From the NCBI RefSeq assembly GCF_023101765.2, contig NC_064216.1:3562501-3626500 (forward strand): a stretch of DNA of 64,000 nt, read 5' to 3'. A program made the translations under genes and the position numbers. Within the stretch, counting starts at the first letter, position 1, and every line of letters begins with the position of its first letter. This DNA is from Spodoptera frugiperda. Its lineage: Eukaryota; Arthropoda; Insecta; Lepidoptera; Noctuidae. A model generated the notes under the pieces. The model was not told where the DNA came from. It worked only from the letters and a program-made list of their open reading frames with translations, and searched no databases. Positions 1 through 10,798 of this stretch are shown piece after piece.

Positions 1-895
1 TTTCACAATATCAATGTCGAACGATCGGAATTGGAATCAAGAGTAAGCGGCCTGATTGTATGATTGTAATATTGCCGTGTGGTGATGATAAAGCAAGACA
101 TAAATACATTTATATACCACTGTTAGTCTTCCTCTGGGTGTAGTAAGATGGGACTACACGATTGATGAAACATAAGCATCAGTGGTCTATAAAAAAAATT
201 TAAGTACTAAACCTAAAACGGGAATATTTGAGACAAACAAATAATAATAGGTCTGGACTGTTTAAAGTTGTTTTAATTAAATTACTTTCTATTCTTCTGA
301 ACCGAACTTGTATTGTTGATTTTTAGTCCTTTTACAGACTGTTTTTTTTTTTATTTGGAATGTCTGACCTGCGTGGATGGAGCTTGTGGCGTACACTCTT
401 ATGTTAAAGTAACCCACAGTCCAACAGTAAACTAGTATTTCATGCGCTCTTAATAAAGATAAAGATAAAGGCTTTATGTGATGTTTCACTTAGGAATAAA
501 ATTCGTACAACTGTTTAATAGCAAAAGATTGCTTTGAGTAGTTTGCAGGCGCTTAAATTGATGCCTCGTAATTTATATCAAACAAGAAATAAGAATATAG
601 GTATTCAGTTGATTACCCAACATGTAATATCCAAGAGTTGAATTAATAATTTCGAAGCATCCGTTTAGTTTCAAACCGCACGGGGCCCATGCCTTAACCA
701 TTTATTTACCATTGACAGCCAATAAACCATTTTTTTAAAACATCATAACAACTATAATAACTACACCTGAAAATAAAATTAAACCCAAAAAAAAGAAATC
801 ATCTTCCATACATTGTGACACATGTCACATGGCGGCGAAACTGAGTTCGGTGGGACAGCTAATTTAAATTAAACTTGTCAATAAAAGGTTGGATA
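1..895. other. non-coding, nothing recognised
   Basis: AT-rich DNA without a supportable gene. A 12-codon frame starting at 832 in a good start context (M-A-A-K-L-S-S) was considered as a first exon but has no convincing donor site. Confidence 0.5.
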
Positions 896-927
896 TGGCG
901 TAACGGCGTAATGGCGTAATGGCGTAA
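896..927. repeat. 8-bp tandem repeat, four units
   Basis: Four consecutive copies of a TGGCGTAA-type octamer, the second beginning with C. A related unit recurs near 1078. Just downstream (about 965-1000) is a short minus-strand relic of the SINE-1 tRNA-like head. Confidence 0.8.
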
Positions 928-1394
928 ATTATTCGTTTGTATTAATTACTGCCTCGTTCACTGAGTGCACTTGCAACCACTCGACCGATGATGTAGTCTC
1001 ATTGACATCGATAATTATGATTTTTGTAGATATTAATTGCTTTGAGCTGAACCGCGGGCGAGCGTAAAATACGAGTAATGGCGTAGTGAATGGCAGGCCA
1101 GAGCTATGTTAAAAACTAAAGTAAAATGATAACTTTAAAATGATTATTTATTCTTGTATTTTTTTGTGTTCTTAATATATGTTGACAGTGGTATACAAAG
1201 GAGATGGATCAAAATTGCCCCACGTCCTGTAACAACGTGACATTTCACAAAAATAAGATAAAAATGTATAAAAATATGGCATACTTTCTAACTTCAATTT
1301 TTTTTACCTTCATATGAAAAAACTGCTATGAAAATAGTTTAGGCGCTGTTATGAAAAAATCGTCTCTATAAGTATTTATGGACCGATTAAACAA

Positions 1395-1582
1395 TTAACT
1401 GTTTTGTTTAAAAGCGTTAACCCTAAAGTAGTCCCACGGCGATAAAGTTAGGTCTCCAATCTGACTGAAAGATCTTGGTTTATTAGGATTTTTATAAGTT
1501 GGACCTTTCAATAATCGTTCACCTGACGCTGAAATCCATTTCTCATATTTGGTAGTCATATTGGCAGCCAGTTTTACAATCA
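1395..1582 (-). CDS. putative terminal coding exon of an unrecognised gene
   Basis: Read on the minus strand, a long pyrimidine tract ending in TTTTAG (AG at 1583-1584) is followed by 61 sense codons and a TAA at 1395-1397. The frame also stays open upstream of the AG, but that part translates to low-complexity Phe/Cys/Val-rich sequence typical of an intron tract, so the exon edge at 1582 is preferred. The encoded piece is hydrophilic and protein-like: it has a KYEKW stretch, a Pro/Lys-rich GPTYKNPNKPRS segment and ends in FKQNS. The incoming phase is 1 (one base from the previous exon). I recognise no family. No AATAAA lies close behind the stop; the nearest is about 250 bp downstream. It could also be a relic of a mobile element or a chance frame. 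Confidence 0.4.
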
Positions 1583-2198
1583 CTAAAAGATAGAAAAAAC
1601 AAATCACAAACGGATAGTTTCCAAGACAGAAGCACCATTTACTGTTTCCATTGAAAAAGTCATGAAAACGTAAACAACAAGTAAAAGAATAACGTTCATC
1701 CGAGCACAAGTAAGCTGGAGAAAACACAAATACTACAAAAACTCGATTGTGTAACAAATTCGCTTTTGCAAAAATTCTTTTTAAACGGACATACGTTTGT
1801 TCGTTCCAAGTTTGAGGCTGTGTAAATAATAGGGCTTATTCGGTACACTCGTCTAGTTTCCATGGTTTGGTCAATCGTGCTCCCCTCTAGTTTTTACGTT
1901 CACGTTAAATAAGTAACTTTACTTTGTACGGCAGTATCCTTTTGTCTAGCAAAATTTTGATATGTTGCCAATGTACGATTGTACGATTGTGACTCTTGTT
2001 TCGAGTAAACGTACACAAATTGAAGCAGTTGTTTCCGACTTTGTGCGAATTATTTTGAAGTTGGGACTTAGTCATACGCGTATATGGTGCAGTTAGTCAT
2101 GTATGTTTGTAGAAAAACAACGAATGTTTTCGATGATTTTATTAAGTGTCTGTTTTATGTATGTTAAGCCTAAGAAGGTATGCTAATCCGTAAGTTTG
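1583..2198. other. non-coding; would be intron of the minus-strand exon
   Basis: No gene, RNA gene or repeat is recognised here. If the exon at 1395-1582 is real, this is the 3' end of its upstream intron. Confidence 0.4.
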
Positions 2199-2291
2199 AA
2201 AAGCCCAGCAATACTTTGACTGACTCGGTATTCGAACTCGAGAGTCCTTGCCCGGCAGTTGCACTTGCGACCACTCGCTCGACCAACGAGA
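2199..2291 (-). mobile_element. SINE-1 fragment (tRNA-like head)
   Basis: The reverse complement gives the head seen elsewhere in the window: a CGTTGGTCGAGCGAGTGG-type A-box region, CAAGTGCAACTGCCGGGCAAGG, then a B box (GAGTTCGAATACC) and an AGTATTGCTGGGCTTTT stretch. It is truncated before the SINE body. Confidence 0.8.
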
Positions 2292-2310
2292 GAGTATTTC
2301 TATAATACTC

Positions 2311-2461
2311 TTTTTTTCGAGGTGGAGAACCATCCAGGGACTTCTCTTGCCTTGGGCACGGCGAGAGAAAGTGTCAGACTCTTACCGACTAAAAACCACC
2401 CCGTTCCTACTCCTGTTTTTCGAGCCGGAGCCCCGGTAACCCGCTAGGCAATCCGCAGTTC
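2311..2461 (+). repeat. family A short interspersed repeat
   Basis: A poly(T) start, then GAACCATCCAGGGAC, GCCTTGGGCACGGCGAGAG, GTGTCAGACTCTTACCGACT, AAAACCACCCCGTTCCTACT and GAGCCGGAGCCCCGGTAACC. The same order of blocks recurs about 13 times in the window. It lies 20 bp beyond a SINE-1 fragment. Confidence 0.85.
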
Positions 2462-2559
2462 TATAATACCCTTGAGAGACAGAATAAGTAGTACTAAATT
2501 ACATTCCAATATTCGGATTGCTACCGTCAGTTAGGGAGCCGTAAGTCTGAAGTAGCGTT

Positions 2560-2911
2560 AGGGTGATTTTCCATCAGAGATGTGCCATGTAGCTATGCTA
2601 CGAAGATGTAATAGCTAAGCTGTGACACTATGCGACTGTTGCTGTGAAACTATCCACCGATACTAAACTATGTAGCTGTGCGAGTAAGATATGCTATGAA
2701 TATGCGCCGCCGCAAAGTAGCTGTGTGAGGAAGATGCGCAGCTCGAATTTGCGATATATCGATAGTAGGGAAGCCATTAATAGCACGCATTTTCATATAA
2801 AAAATAGCTTAGCTGTGTCCGTTTCCACCAGTGCTGAGCTGTGTGTGTGTACCAATGAATATAATTAGTGGAAGCCAAACGCAGCACATCGCTGGTGGAA
2901 AAGCACCCTTA
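2560..2911. mobile_element. MITE family B, copy 1
   Basis: Ends are inverted repeats: AGGGTGATTTTCCATCAG at the left, and the reverse complement of CTGGTGGAAAAGCACCCTT at the right. The interior matches the copies at 42262-42577 and 41035-41240, including GATGCGCAGCTCGA, GTATCGATAGTAGGGAA, GTCCGTTTCCA and TACCAATGAATAT blocks. A 74-codon open frame inside (2644-2868) is incidental. Confidence 0.85.
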
Positions 2912-3349
2912 AGGTGTAGCTCTGAAGTAGAATTAAGCTTGTCACCTCCAATGTCGTGCGAATTGTGAGCAAAATGTAGCTTCGGATTCTGCCCGTATAC
3001 GTTACATTAAGCTGACGTTATTTCATTCCCTGAAGAGTTTTAGATGTATCTACGAGTACCAGACTTATACGTCTATGTATGTCTACTTTCATTTAGTTTT
3101 AAGTAGTATTGTTAACCTATTTCTCTTTAGTTTTAATATTGATTATAGCATGAGCTTTATTATAAACGAATAAAGTATAATTTTAGACTCTGCTCTATAG
3201 CTATTAGCGAGATTTTATAAAGTAAAAATATTAATCTGATACCTACCTCGACCAAATTATAAAAAAATTAAACTGTAACCTCAAGCTCGTTAAGTGCAAG
3301 AAACTACAGAATTAATTTGTATAATAAAACTTAAGTCGAGTAATATACT
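2912..3349. other. non-coding, nothing recognised
   Basis: AT-rich sequence without a supportable feature. Confidence 0.5.
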
Positions 3350-3475
3350 AAGTCTGATAAATACTATGCTGAAAACCGCATCAAAATCGGTTCAGCTAAA
3401 CGCGTGACAATCGCATACATACACACATACAGGTGAAACTGACAACCTCCTTTTATTGAAGTCGATTGAAAAAGC
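3350..3475 (+). repeat. family D dispersed repeat
   Basis: Contains AGTCTGATAAATACTATGCTGAAAACCGCATCAAAATCGGTTCAG-type sequence followed by an ACATACA run and AACCTCCTTTTATTGAAGTCG. The same order occurs at 17258-17375 (+) and 38410-38532 (-). Confidence 0.7.
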
Positions 3476-4003
3476 TACTATCACGGATTTCTTTTTGGTG
3501 GTAAAATTCCATCTCCGAGAAAACTAGAACCGACCGAACCAATGGAAAAATAGGTGTAAAAAATTGCGAAATAGGAAACAATCTGCTTCGTAAACCAACC
3601 TTTGTCATCAATTTCCCCCAGCAAAGCAGAGCTCTTACAAAATACAGAGTTTATTTTCGATGAAATTCTGTTGCTAAAGCCCACACAAAGTATCCCGTAC
3701 GTTAGATTCGACCGCGTGGCGAGAGACCGAGGAAAACGTAGTCACTGCAAGCGACAGGCGGTTACCTGCATAGTACTTATGTGTCCCTGGTACCTCAGCG
3801 ACGTGTTTTCATTGTAAATAGTGAAGCTCTCGCTTTTATTTACTTTCGGTATATTTAAGAGCATTTTTGGTTGCTTCTTGTTTAGTTTACTGCAAACTGG
3901 AATAAAATAGTAATGCGTAAAGTCAGTTCATTTAATGCAATATTAGTTTACAATAGCTACTGATTTTCCTATATCGATATGCCAAAACTACTACATGAAA
4001 AGC
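3476..4003. other. non-coding
   Basis: Two opposing open frames of about 70 codons overlap here (3481-3684 and 3602-3817); neither has a splice context or recognisable sequence. A slightly GC-richer patch at 3700-3790 is unexplained. Confidence 0.4.
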
Positions 4004-4181
4004 CCAATTATCCCCTTTCCAATCTTCCCAATCCTCGATTCCCCAACCCTTAAATTCCTAATCCCCAAAAGGCCAGCAACGCACTTGTAACGCCTCTGGT
4101 GTTTCGGGTGACCATGGGCGGCGGCGATTGCTTACAGTTATCAGTTGATCTGTCTGCATATACCGGTTTATAACATAAAAA
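4004..4181 (-). repeat. family C dispersed repeat, partial
   Basis: The reverse complement reads GGTATATGCAGACAGATCAACTG, AAGCAATCGCCGCCGCCCATGG, ACACCAGAGGCGTTACAAGTGCGTTGCTGGCC and GGAATTTAAGGGTTGGGGAATCG, the same order as the fuller copies at 28783-29081 and 56926-57258. The distal third is missing. Confidence 0.8.
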
Positions 4182-4751
4182 CAAATGAAAATTCGTCCAG
4201 TATCATTGGAGACACAAGGTTTAAATACAAACTAACTAAAGAATAGAAATTCAAATCACCTTTTCTTTTTAATTGCACGAATGAAATTGTACTAATGCAA
4301 TGGTAATATCGATTTTCCCTTGCTAACATAACAAAAACCATTCAGAAACAGCCAACATGTAATGTATACCTTCTATTTAATCTGCATCCCTTAATTAGTT
4401 CGCTATGAAATCTGTTGTTTCCAGTGTTTGTATTTCTTTGTAGTCAGAGTAATTTTATTGTTTACGAAGATTTTCCTTCGCCCGTGCAAGAGTGGAATCA
4501 ACAGTAATTGTATTAAACTAAGAGCCGTGGGCTGGAAGTTTTTTATCGAGTGGTATAAAGTAGTCGGTTGAAGAGTTGGAGACCAATGTTTTTTGAATTT
4601 GCAGTGATATTGAAAGTTTCCATTAAAGGTTGCCTTTCTTTGTTTTACTAAAATAGACGTTCACTTTGGTGTTAGGAAGTAAATAAAGGTGATCGAAGGA
4701 AGGTAACGTAGGACCGAAGGAATTTGAGACATTTTTAATCGATTTTATGTG
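4182..4751. other. non-coding, nothing recognised
   Basis: AT-rich sequence between two family C copies of the same orientation; no gene or repeat recognised. Confidence 0.5.
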
Positions 4752-4965
4752 TATACCACGGCCTCACAACCTCAACCGCCGTGAAACAACGGCCGGTAGC
4801 GTTGCGTTGTGTTTCGTTGCGTGAGCGAGGTTATTGGAGGCCCTTTATAAATCCCCTCTACAATCTTCCCTTAAATTTCTAACCCAGCAAAGAGCCAGCA
4901 ATGCACTTGTAACACCTCTGATGTTTCGGATGTCCAAGGGCGGCGGCGATTGTAAGCGGCATATA
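4752..4965 (-). repeat. family C dispersed repeat, partial
   Basis: Starts with the reverse complement of the GAGGCCGTGGTAT end of family C and retains the ACACAACGC/GTTGTTTCACG palindromic block, the AGTGCATTGCTGGCTC block and the AATCGCCGCCGCCC block. It lacks the leading GGTATAAGCCGG end. Confidence 0.8.
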
Positions 4966-5818
4966 TCATGAAAAAGTGTGTTAAACCGCTTATCTTTTAT
5001 CAAAATATCTAGTATAATAAACGCTAGTTACCTGCTAATACTTAGTATATTGTGATGAATGAATTTACAGTAATTGATGTACAGAGGCTTACGTCTATAC
5101 TAGATCACTTAATCCAACAAAGGAGCTTATATAGAACCGTACAGCTACCTACAAGTTAACCGATAGAATATGTATAGGGTGTTAATACACTAATGCCCGT
5201 TTTTACTAGCCTTTTTTAACCTACATTTTATGTTGAGACTGCTGAAATGCTCCTAATTATGTATCATCTAAATGTACACATTAGGTTAGGTGCAATAAAT
5301 AATTTGAGTTTGAGTTTTTAAGGAACTCTTAAGCTAACATAGGTGACATTTAACGACATATTAGATCACACCAAACCATAAATGGCACTTAATGGCAAGG
5401 AGTTACCGTTACCCGTACGCTCGTATTTAAGAGAATTTTGAGAAAAGCAGCGGAATAGATTTTCGGGAATACGAGTACTAATTAAGTTTCATATTTTATT
5501 GACTTTGAAAATATATTTTAAACAATGTAGGTATTTTTCCATAAAATTCCCGAAAGCAACGTGATCCTTTTTATAGGTAAAATTGAGCGTTATATAAAAA
5601 AAATGCTTACGTAAAGTTTCCTTGTACTGTAGGTATTTTGATTATACGGTGTTTTTCCTTATTTTAATGTTTGAAAGAATTTTAATTAGAAAAGGTACTT
5701 GACACAAAAAATAAATGTTATTTTGTAACATCTGACAATGAAACTTTTTATAAGTACCTAACATATTTATGTGGGCTATTAACCGTTTTAAGAGATTTTT
5801 CGTATATTTCATTTTAGC
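4966..5818. other. non-coding with a LINE-type 3' tail
   Basis: No gene recognised. At 5284-5318, GGTGCAATAAATAATTTGAG followed by TTTGAGTTTTT looks like the 3' terminus of a CR1/Jockey-type LINE; compare GGAATAAATGATTTGACTTTGAC at 11460 and 60465. Confidence 0.45.
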
Positions 5819-5965
5819 TGCACGGTTGACGCGAAGGCTGGGCAACTGGCTGCCGTGTAACGTGTAGCGGTTTCGATTAACGCACAGAGAAACTCTTTGT
5901 GTGATCCACAAATTGTTGCTTCGGGTCAGGGTCGCACTTACGACACAGGAGAAAATCCTAAAGGT
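5819..5965 (+). mobile_element. SINE-2 (tRNA-like head), internally shortened
   Basis: GCACGGTTGACGCGAAGGCTGGGCAACTGGC is the A-box side and GCGGTTTCGATTAACGCAC the decayed B-box side. These are followed by TGTGTGATCCACAAATTGTTG, TTCGGGTCAGGGT and ACGACACAGGAGAAAATCCTA. The middle segment seen in the 42916-43100 copy is deleted. It ends about 47 bp before the splice acceptor of the 6013 exon. Confidence 0.85.
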
Positions 5966-6012
5966 TTTAAAAAACTAAATCCATCCTAACCTTCTTTTTT
6001 CTTTATTTCCAG

Positions 6013-6229
6013 AATGATCCCAGAACCAGACAGCAGTGCATACAAGGGCCAAGTCTTACCGAAACCAACAAAAATGGCTGCCAATGAACTACACAAGGTT
6101 TTACGTAACATGCTTGTAGGTAAAGACAAATTCCCTGACTCGATGACGGAGGAAGAAATAAACAGATTGATGCTTGAATTCGCTTATAGAGGCTGTGATT
6201 TAAGATATTATAAGAATGATAATGAATAA
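6013..6229 (+). CDS. terminal coding exon of an unrecognised host gene
   Basis: A textbook acceptor precedes the exon: a branch-point-like CCTAACC at about 5986, a pyrimidine tract and TTTATTTCCAG ending at 6012. The only long frame (71 sense codons, TAA at 6227-6229) begins with the exon's second base, so the intron is phase 2 and the ATG at 6014 is probably internal rather than the start. The encoded end of the protein is hydrophilic and well formed: MIPEPDSSAYKG, LPKPTKMAANELHKVLRNML, VGKDKFPDSMTEEEINRLML, then EFAYRGCDLRYYKNDNE. The TEEEINRLMLEF segment should be helical. I do not recognise the family. Upstream exons must lie before 6013 or outside the window. A MITE occupies most of the 3' UTR and AATAAA follows at 6405. 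Confidence 0.75.
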
Positions 6230-6240
6230 TACCTATAGTT

Positions 6241-6398
6241 GGGGCCCTCGCCCACGGCGACTTTTTGTAGCGATGTCGTGTGTCTGAACCGATACAGTCG
6301 CGAAATGCACATAAAAGTAACATGCGTTAGTAGCGATGGTGTCGCACTTTTAGTGAATGCGCGACAGTATCGCTACAAAATCGCCAGAGTCACCCTTA
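6241..6398. mobile_element. MITE family F, copy 1, in the 3' UTR of the 6013 exon
   Basis: The left end GGGGCCCTCGCCCACGGCGA followed by CTTTTTGTAGCGATG is the inverted repeat of the right end (TATCGCTACAAAATCGCC through GTCACCCTTA), with some decay. It matches the left end of the copy at 36996-37092. It starts 11 bp after the stop codon. Confidence 0.8.
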
Positions 6399-6404
6399 GA
6401 GTTA

Positions 6405-6410
6405 AATAAA
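6405..6410 (+). terminator. poly(A) signal AATAAA
   Basis: The first AATAAA after the stop at 6229, placed just beyond the MITE, with T-rich sequence about 25-35 bp downstream. Likely 3' end of the gene whose last coding exon is 6013-6229. Confidence 0.6.
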
Positions 6411-6736
6411 GGAAGAGCTGTGTTCGATTGTCATAATTTTATTCACAAGGCTAGCAGTTATAATGGTCATATTGGGTGATTGGGTCGTTGATTGGGCGGC
6501 TAAGAATCGCAATACATCTGTTTTGTTGTCGGTTTTTTAACTGATTAATGTTAATTTTTCGTACCTATCATGAGCTTAGTGGCAATCGGACACGTCTTTC
6601 TATGTATTTTTATAGTACATTAAAGGAATACCTTAAGATTTGACTTAGTGTCATTTATTAGTCAATTATAATATTAAATTATGCAATAATAATGTATTAA
6701 GTTATCGATTTTTTGTCAAATATGGCATAAACTTTA

Positions 6737-7124
6737 AGGCAAACGACGCGGTATCACGGCACCGCATACCGCAGCGACGCGCGGTTTCGGTGACCGCACG
6801 GTTTTACGATTTTACCGCTTTAATATGAGGTCGCTGCTTTTAATATCTGTTATATTTGAGATACAAAGCTCTGCATAGTAACTTAACGTAGTGTAGTCAA
6901 GTCAACGAATTACCTACGGAGAAGTACACACGACTATATATTAAGCTATGCATAACTAGTATAAACTGACCATTAGATGTATGGAAAGACAATACAAAGG
7001 GAGACCTTTATAAACTGGTTCTGTATAGCACGATATGTAGCCGTGATACACTGCATTGCTTTGAACCGCTCAACCGCGCGTTTTCGCGTCATGCGGTGCC
7101 ATCACATCGTTGGGTTGGCGACCT
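6737..7124. mobile_element. MITE with GC-rich inverted ends
   Basis: The left end (AGGCAAACGACGCGGTATCA, then CGGCACCGCATACCGC) pairs with the right end (CGCGTCATGCGGTGCC, then ATCACATCGTTGGGTT and GGCGACCT). CGCGCGGTT/AACCGCGCG sits in both arms. Flanking TA on both sides fits a TA target duplication. The AT-rich interior has no coding capacity. Confidence 0.75.
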
Positions 7125-7687
7125 TATAAAATGCTATTACTTATATTTATTAGTAAAATATTGTAATTTTTATGTTTTACAAACTTTATAGAAATAAGAT
7201 GGGCTCTTTAAAATCAGATGTTTTAATACTTTAATTGTCGATATGTAGATTATGTAGTATCGCTTTTTTATGACTAGATTGCCATTTTAATCAAAGTTTT
7301 AGAATACTTAGCAGTTTTTTTTTCTGTAAATACTAATCGATTAAAATGGCAGCTAAGTAATGCTTAACGTCAGTGGGACTCTTCTGTATTTCATTAAAGT
7401 TTGTATTTCATAAAAATAAATTACACATAGAAATAAGATTATTTACACACATTTTATATTTAATTTTAATTTATTTTTATTTAAACATGCCAATATTAAT
7501 AAGTGCAATGTTAAGATCTGTAACGACACCAAATATTAATTTACTAGTTGTAACTAATTCTTAATTAGAAATACTTTTTTATTTTTATATACACTTCGTA
7601 CATAAGAAGCACAATACTCATTATTATTTTTTTTATTTACTCAACACATTATTAAATACTTGAAATCTATTTATGCTTTTTTATTTA

Positions 7688-7765
7688 AGGGAGGGAAATC
7701 ATCCAATGACTTTTCCCGCCTTGGGCGAAGCGAGAGGGAGTGTCAGACTTTTACTGACTAAAAGG
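7688..7765 (+). repeat. family A short interspersed repeat, truncated
   Basis: AAATCATCCAATGACTTTTC, CCGCCTTGGGCGAAGCGAGA and GTGTCAGACTTTTACTGACT blocks are present; the CCACCCCGTTCC half is missing. Confidence 0.85.
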
Positions 7766-9129
7766 TGTAGATTTCTTTGGAGAAGAATGAGCAAGTTAAT
7801 GTATAGAATGTTTCGAGAATGTCGAAATGAGACTCATTGCCAATTATCATAATGATCATCGAATCCGAGTTCTTATCAAATAAAATATTGTATAAAACAG
7901 AAGTTACATGCTGATTTAATAGCTTTGTAAGCTAAACCAAACACAAATAGAAATATCAAAAACACAATTCATTTCAACAAAAACCTCCACCAATTTTCAA
8001 TCAACTCCAACTGCGTAATAACATACCGACTCACGGGAGAGAATTCTCAATTAATCAAAATTCGAAAAGCAGCAATTCGACTAAAACTAATAAATCCAGT
8101 TGGAAATAATTCGAGAAAACAAATCCTCTCAGCTGAGTTAGTGTAGGAAACTAGAAATATAATTATCGCTATTTGCCGGGAGTAGCTACGTAAGCTCAAT
8201 TTTCGTTGCTAGGCAACCGACTTCGCAACCTGGAAAATTCCCCCGAGTTTTCTAGGAATAGAGTACACCAAATACACGTAGATAAGCTATGTTTGTAATC
8301 AATTTAACCGCCGTTCTCAATAAAGTGGCGCGGCTTGAATAAATAGTATGTCTATTTAACAAAATGTTTGTATGTCGAGTTTTTTTTTGTATAGAAATCT
8401 ATTGGCAGTGTTTTACTCAAACTGAATGAATGAAAGGGACGCAGACTTACTGGAAATTTTATAGTAATGACATCTAGGTACATTATGATAAATATGCTTT
8501 CTGTTTTTGTTACCTATCACAAAGTGGGAATCATAACTAAGTTATATGTCAATCAATGGACCCGGTTTCGTCCAAACCTAAAACTAAAACTGTGACCACA
8601 CAATTTCATAAAAACATGTCTAACTTAACTGCGATCCCCAAGCCGCCTGCCAAACGTGGGGATGTAGATGTTGTATAAAAATAGTCCAGTAGCTTCAATA
8701 AAAATACTCATATTTTCCTAAAAACTGGTCGACAGGTTACTGTGCCAATTTTTTGAGAACAACCCTTAAAAGGTCAGTGGAATGTTTCCGTTTGCCCTCC
8801 ATTTTGTTTGTTTTCGTAACTGAGCTTTATTTCGGATCTTTTGAGTCAATTTCGCCGGCATTTCTGTCGATTCGCTCGTGTCTACGCCTATTGTTCCGAT
8901 ATGTTTTTGTATTGGAAATTGAAATGTAACAATAAATCTGTTGGTATTTTTAAACGATCTTTGTTTGCTTGCTTGTTTGTTTCAGTTTAAAAGTAAAGTT
9001 TGTTGAGAGACTTTGAATTTTTGGTTTGTTTATCGTTAAAGGAATGAATTTATCACTGTGTATCCTTTAATGAAAATTATGATAACAAAAATCGATGTAT
9101 TGCGGACTGTTTTATTAGTAGAAGTACCT
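7766..9129. other. non-coding, nothing recognised
   Basis: AT-rich sequence. No gene, RNA gene or repeated family was recognised apart from scattered short palindromes. Confidence 0.5.
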
Positions 9130-9240
9130 ACCAATAAAGTAGGTAAAAGACGAAGCGTAGGCAGACATTTCGCCACGTGGATCGACGACAAAAGAGAGTT
9201 GCGGGGTGTTAGTGGAGGCAAGTGGCGACTTATTTATTGG
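9130..9240 (+). pseudogene. possible RTE-type LINE ORF relic
   Basis: The translation of this segment has the pattern K-R-R-S-V-G-R-H-F-x-x-W-I-D-D followed by G-G-K-W. That resembles the GRP-x-x-RW-x-DD...G-x-x-W signature near the C-terminus of RTE-like endonuclease/reverse transcriptases. It is short, and no further LINE sequence is visible around it. Confidence 0.35.
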
Positions 9241-10024
9241 TAGAAGTACCAATAAAGTAGAAGTAGGTGGTCTTGGTTCGATTTTTGAGTCGAAAGCAGT
9301 TGAGTCTTCCTTGAACGGAATCTAAAATGGTGTCGTCTAGTACACGGCTGTAGGCTCACCCTTTATTACATTAAACGTCATAACTTGCAAAAATTACCTG
9401 TCTACACTTTTTCGGAATAAGTACTACACATTACTACCAAAACACTGCAGTCATACTGTCATTCCCAATACAAAGTACTGACATCAGTACCGAGTGATTT
9501 TAAAATGTATATTCAATGTAACTGAGATTAAATCGCCGGCGGGCTTCATCTGTACAAAGTATTGATTTTAACGTCCGGTCACTGGCTACCTATAAATAAA
9601 ATCAGCTACACCATTTTATCTACTGATGCCTGATGAACATAATAAAACTAGTTTTTGATTTTCCATCTTTGGTACGCGAAATGTGACTGTGATGCTTTGT
9701 TTTAGAGCTGCTTTTGTTGTGTACCAGTTTGGTGTAATTAGGATAGTTTTAACGTGAATTTGCCAAATGTAAGTTATAGTTTGGTAGTGTAGGTGTAGTA
9801 TAGGACTTGGGTCTATGCCTTTATCATGTTGCACTGTTTTACAGTTCTACTTGAACGCGGATAAAGCTAAGGGCAGAAGGTAGAATGCACCCTCAACCTT
9901 TAGGATAACGCACGTGTAGACATTACCTAGATGAAATTAGGTTAAGTTACATTATACCGCAAGCGGTGATACATCTAGGAGGCAGCAGAAATCTGTAAAA
10001 TGTTGTGTTTATCGACATAATTCC
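9241..10024. other. non-coding, nothing recognised
   Basis: No supportable feature. The short duplicated phrase GTAGAAGTACC(TA)CCAATAAAGTAG occurs at 9119 and 9242. Confidence 0.45.
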
Positions 10025-10121
10025 AGAGCTGCGGGCTGCCTAGCGGATTACCAAGACTCCAGGTTGAAAAGTAGGAGAAGGAACGGGGTGGTTTTTAGTC
10101 AGTAAGAGTCTGACTAAAAAC
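10025..10121 (-). repeat. family A short interspersed repeat, partial
   Basis: Reads in the reverse sense of the 2311 copy: GAGCTGCGGGCTGCCTAGCG, GATTACCAAGACTCCAGG, AGGAACGGGGTGGTTTTTAG, TCAGTAAGAGTCTGAC. The poly(A)-bearing half is missing. Confidence 0.85.
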
Positions 10122-10615
10122 AGGTAAACGGTGAGTAAGAAGGACTCGGGCCTAGGGCATCGAATGGCTCCTCTCATCTTGGGTTCCATCTACTGCACCG
10201 AGCTGAGCCGTGTGAGCGGCATTTCATTGCGTTTGAACCCTCAACTTCAGCTGCACATCGACATCATACCATGTGATTCTTACCTAGACACTACATTTTT
10301 ATATGTTGACAATAATTGTTCACAAGCCTATACCTTCAACCAACAATATCTTTGGAATTTTCCCTTGCTAATAATAAATAGATATTGAGTTCTTTGAAAC
10401 TCTTACCGCCCACTCCCTTTAATGGCGTAGCGACAAGAAGTAAGTTACCCAAGTTATATTGAGTATAAAAATATCTGACGATAGATTTTTCTGGAAATGG
10501 TAGAAATATTAATTACCGGTGCTACAAGGTTAAAATTTCTCATGGATCATGAATATGGCCATGTATAAAACAAACGCTTAGCGAGCTTTTCTAAAAATGA
10601 AGGGTATCTCTAGGA

Positions 10616-10798
10616 CAGGACTCCCCAAACTATGGGTCGCGACCCATTGGTGGGTAACAAGCGAATTCGAATTTCTAGTGGGCCTTGTTTGAAAGATGCA
10701 CTAACTATTTGTTCTAATTTTTAACAAATATAAAGAAATTCCTGAGTTTCTAAAAGTGATTTAGATATGTCATAATCCAGCAACTTTGGCAACCACGG
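10616..10798. mobile_element. non-autonomous hAT-like element (MITE)
   Basis: A 183-bp element flanked by perfect 8-bp direct repeats CTCTAGGA (10608-10615 and 10799-10806). Imperfect terminal inverted repeats, CAGGACTCCCCAAACT and the reverse complement CCGTGGTTGCCAAAGT, match the CAG-start style of hAT. Next to the left end is GGGTCGCGACCCATTGGTGG, a palindrome-rich block common in hAT non-autonomous elements. No coding capacity. Confidence 0.8.

Noticed and set aside
832..867. Short frame starting M-A-A-K-L-S-S as a first exon for the 6013 gene
   Set aside because: The only nearby GT (after TTCG) is a poor donor and gives the wrong phase for the phase-2 acceptor at 6012.
2644..2868. 74-codon frame with Cys/Ser-rich product
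   Set aside because: It lies wholly inside a family B MITE whose other copies do not keep the frame.
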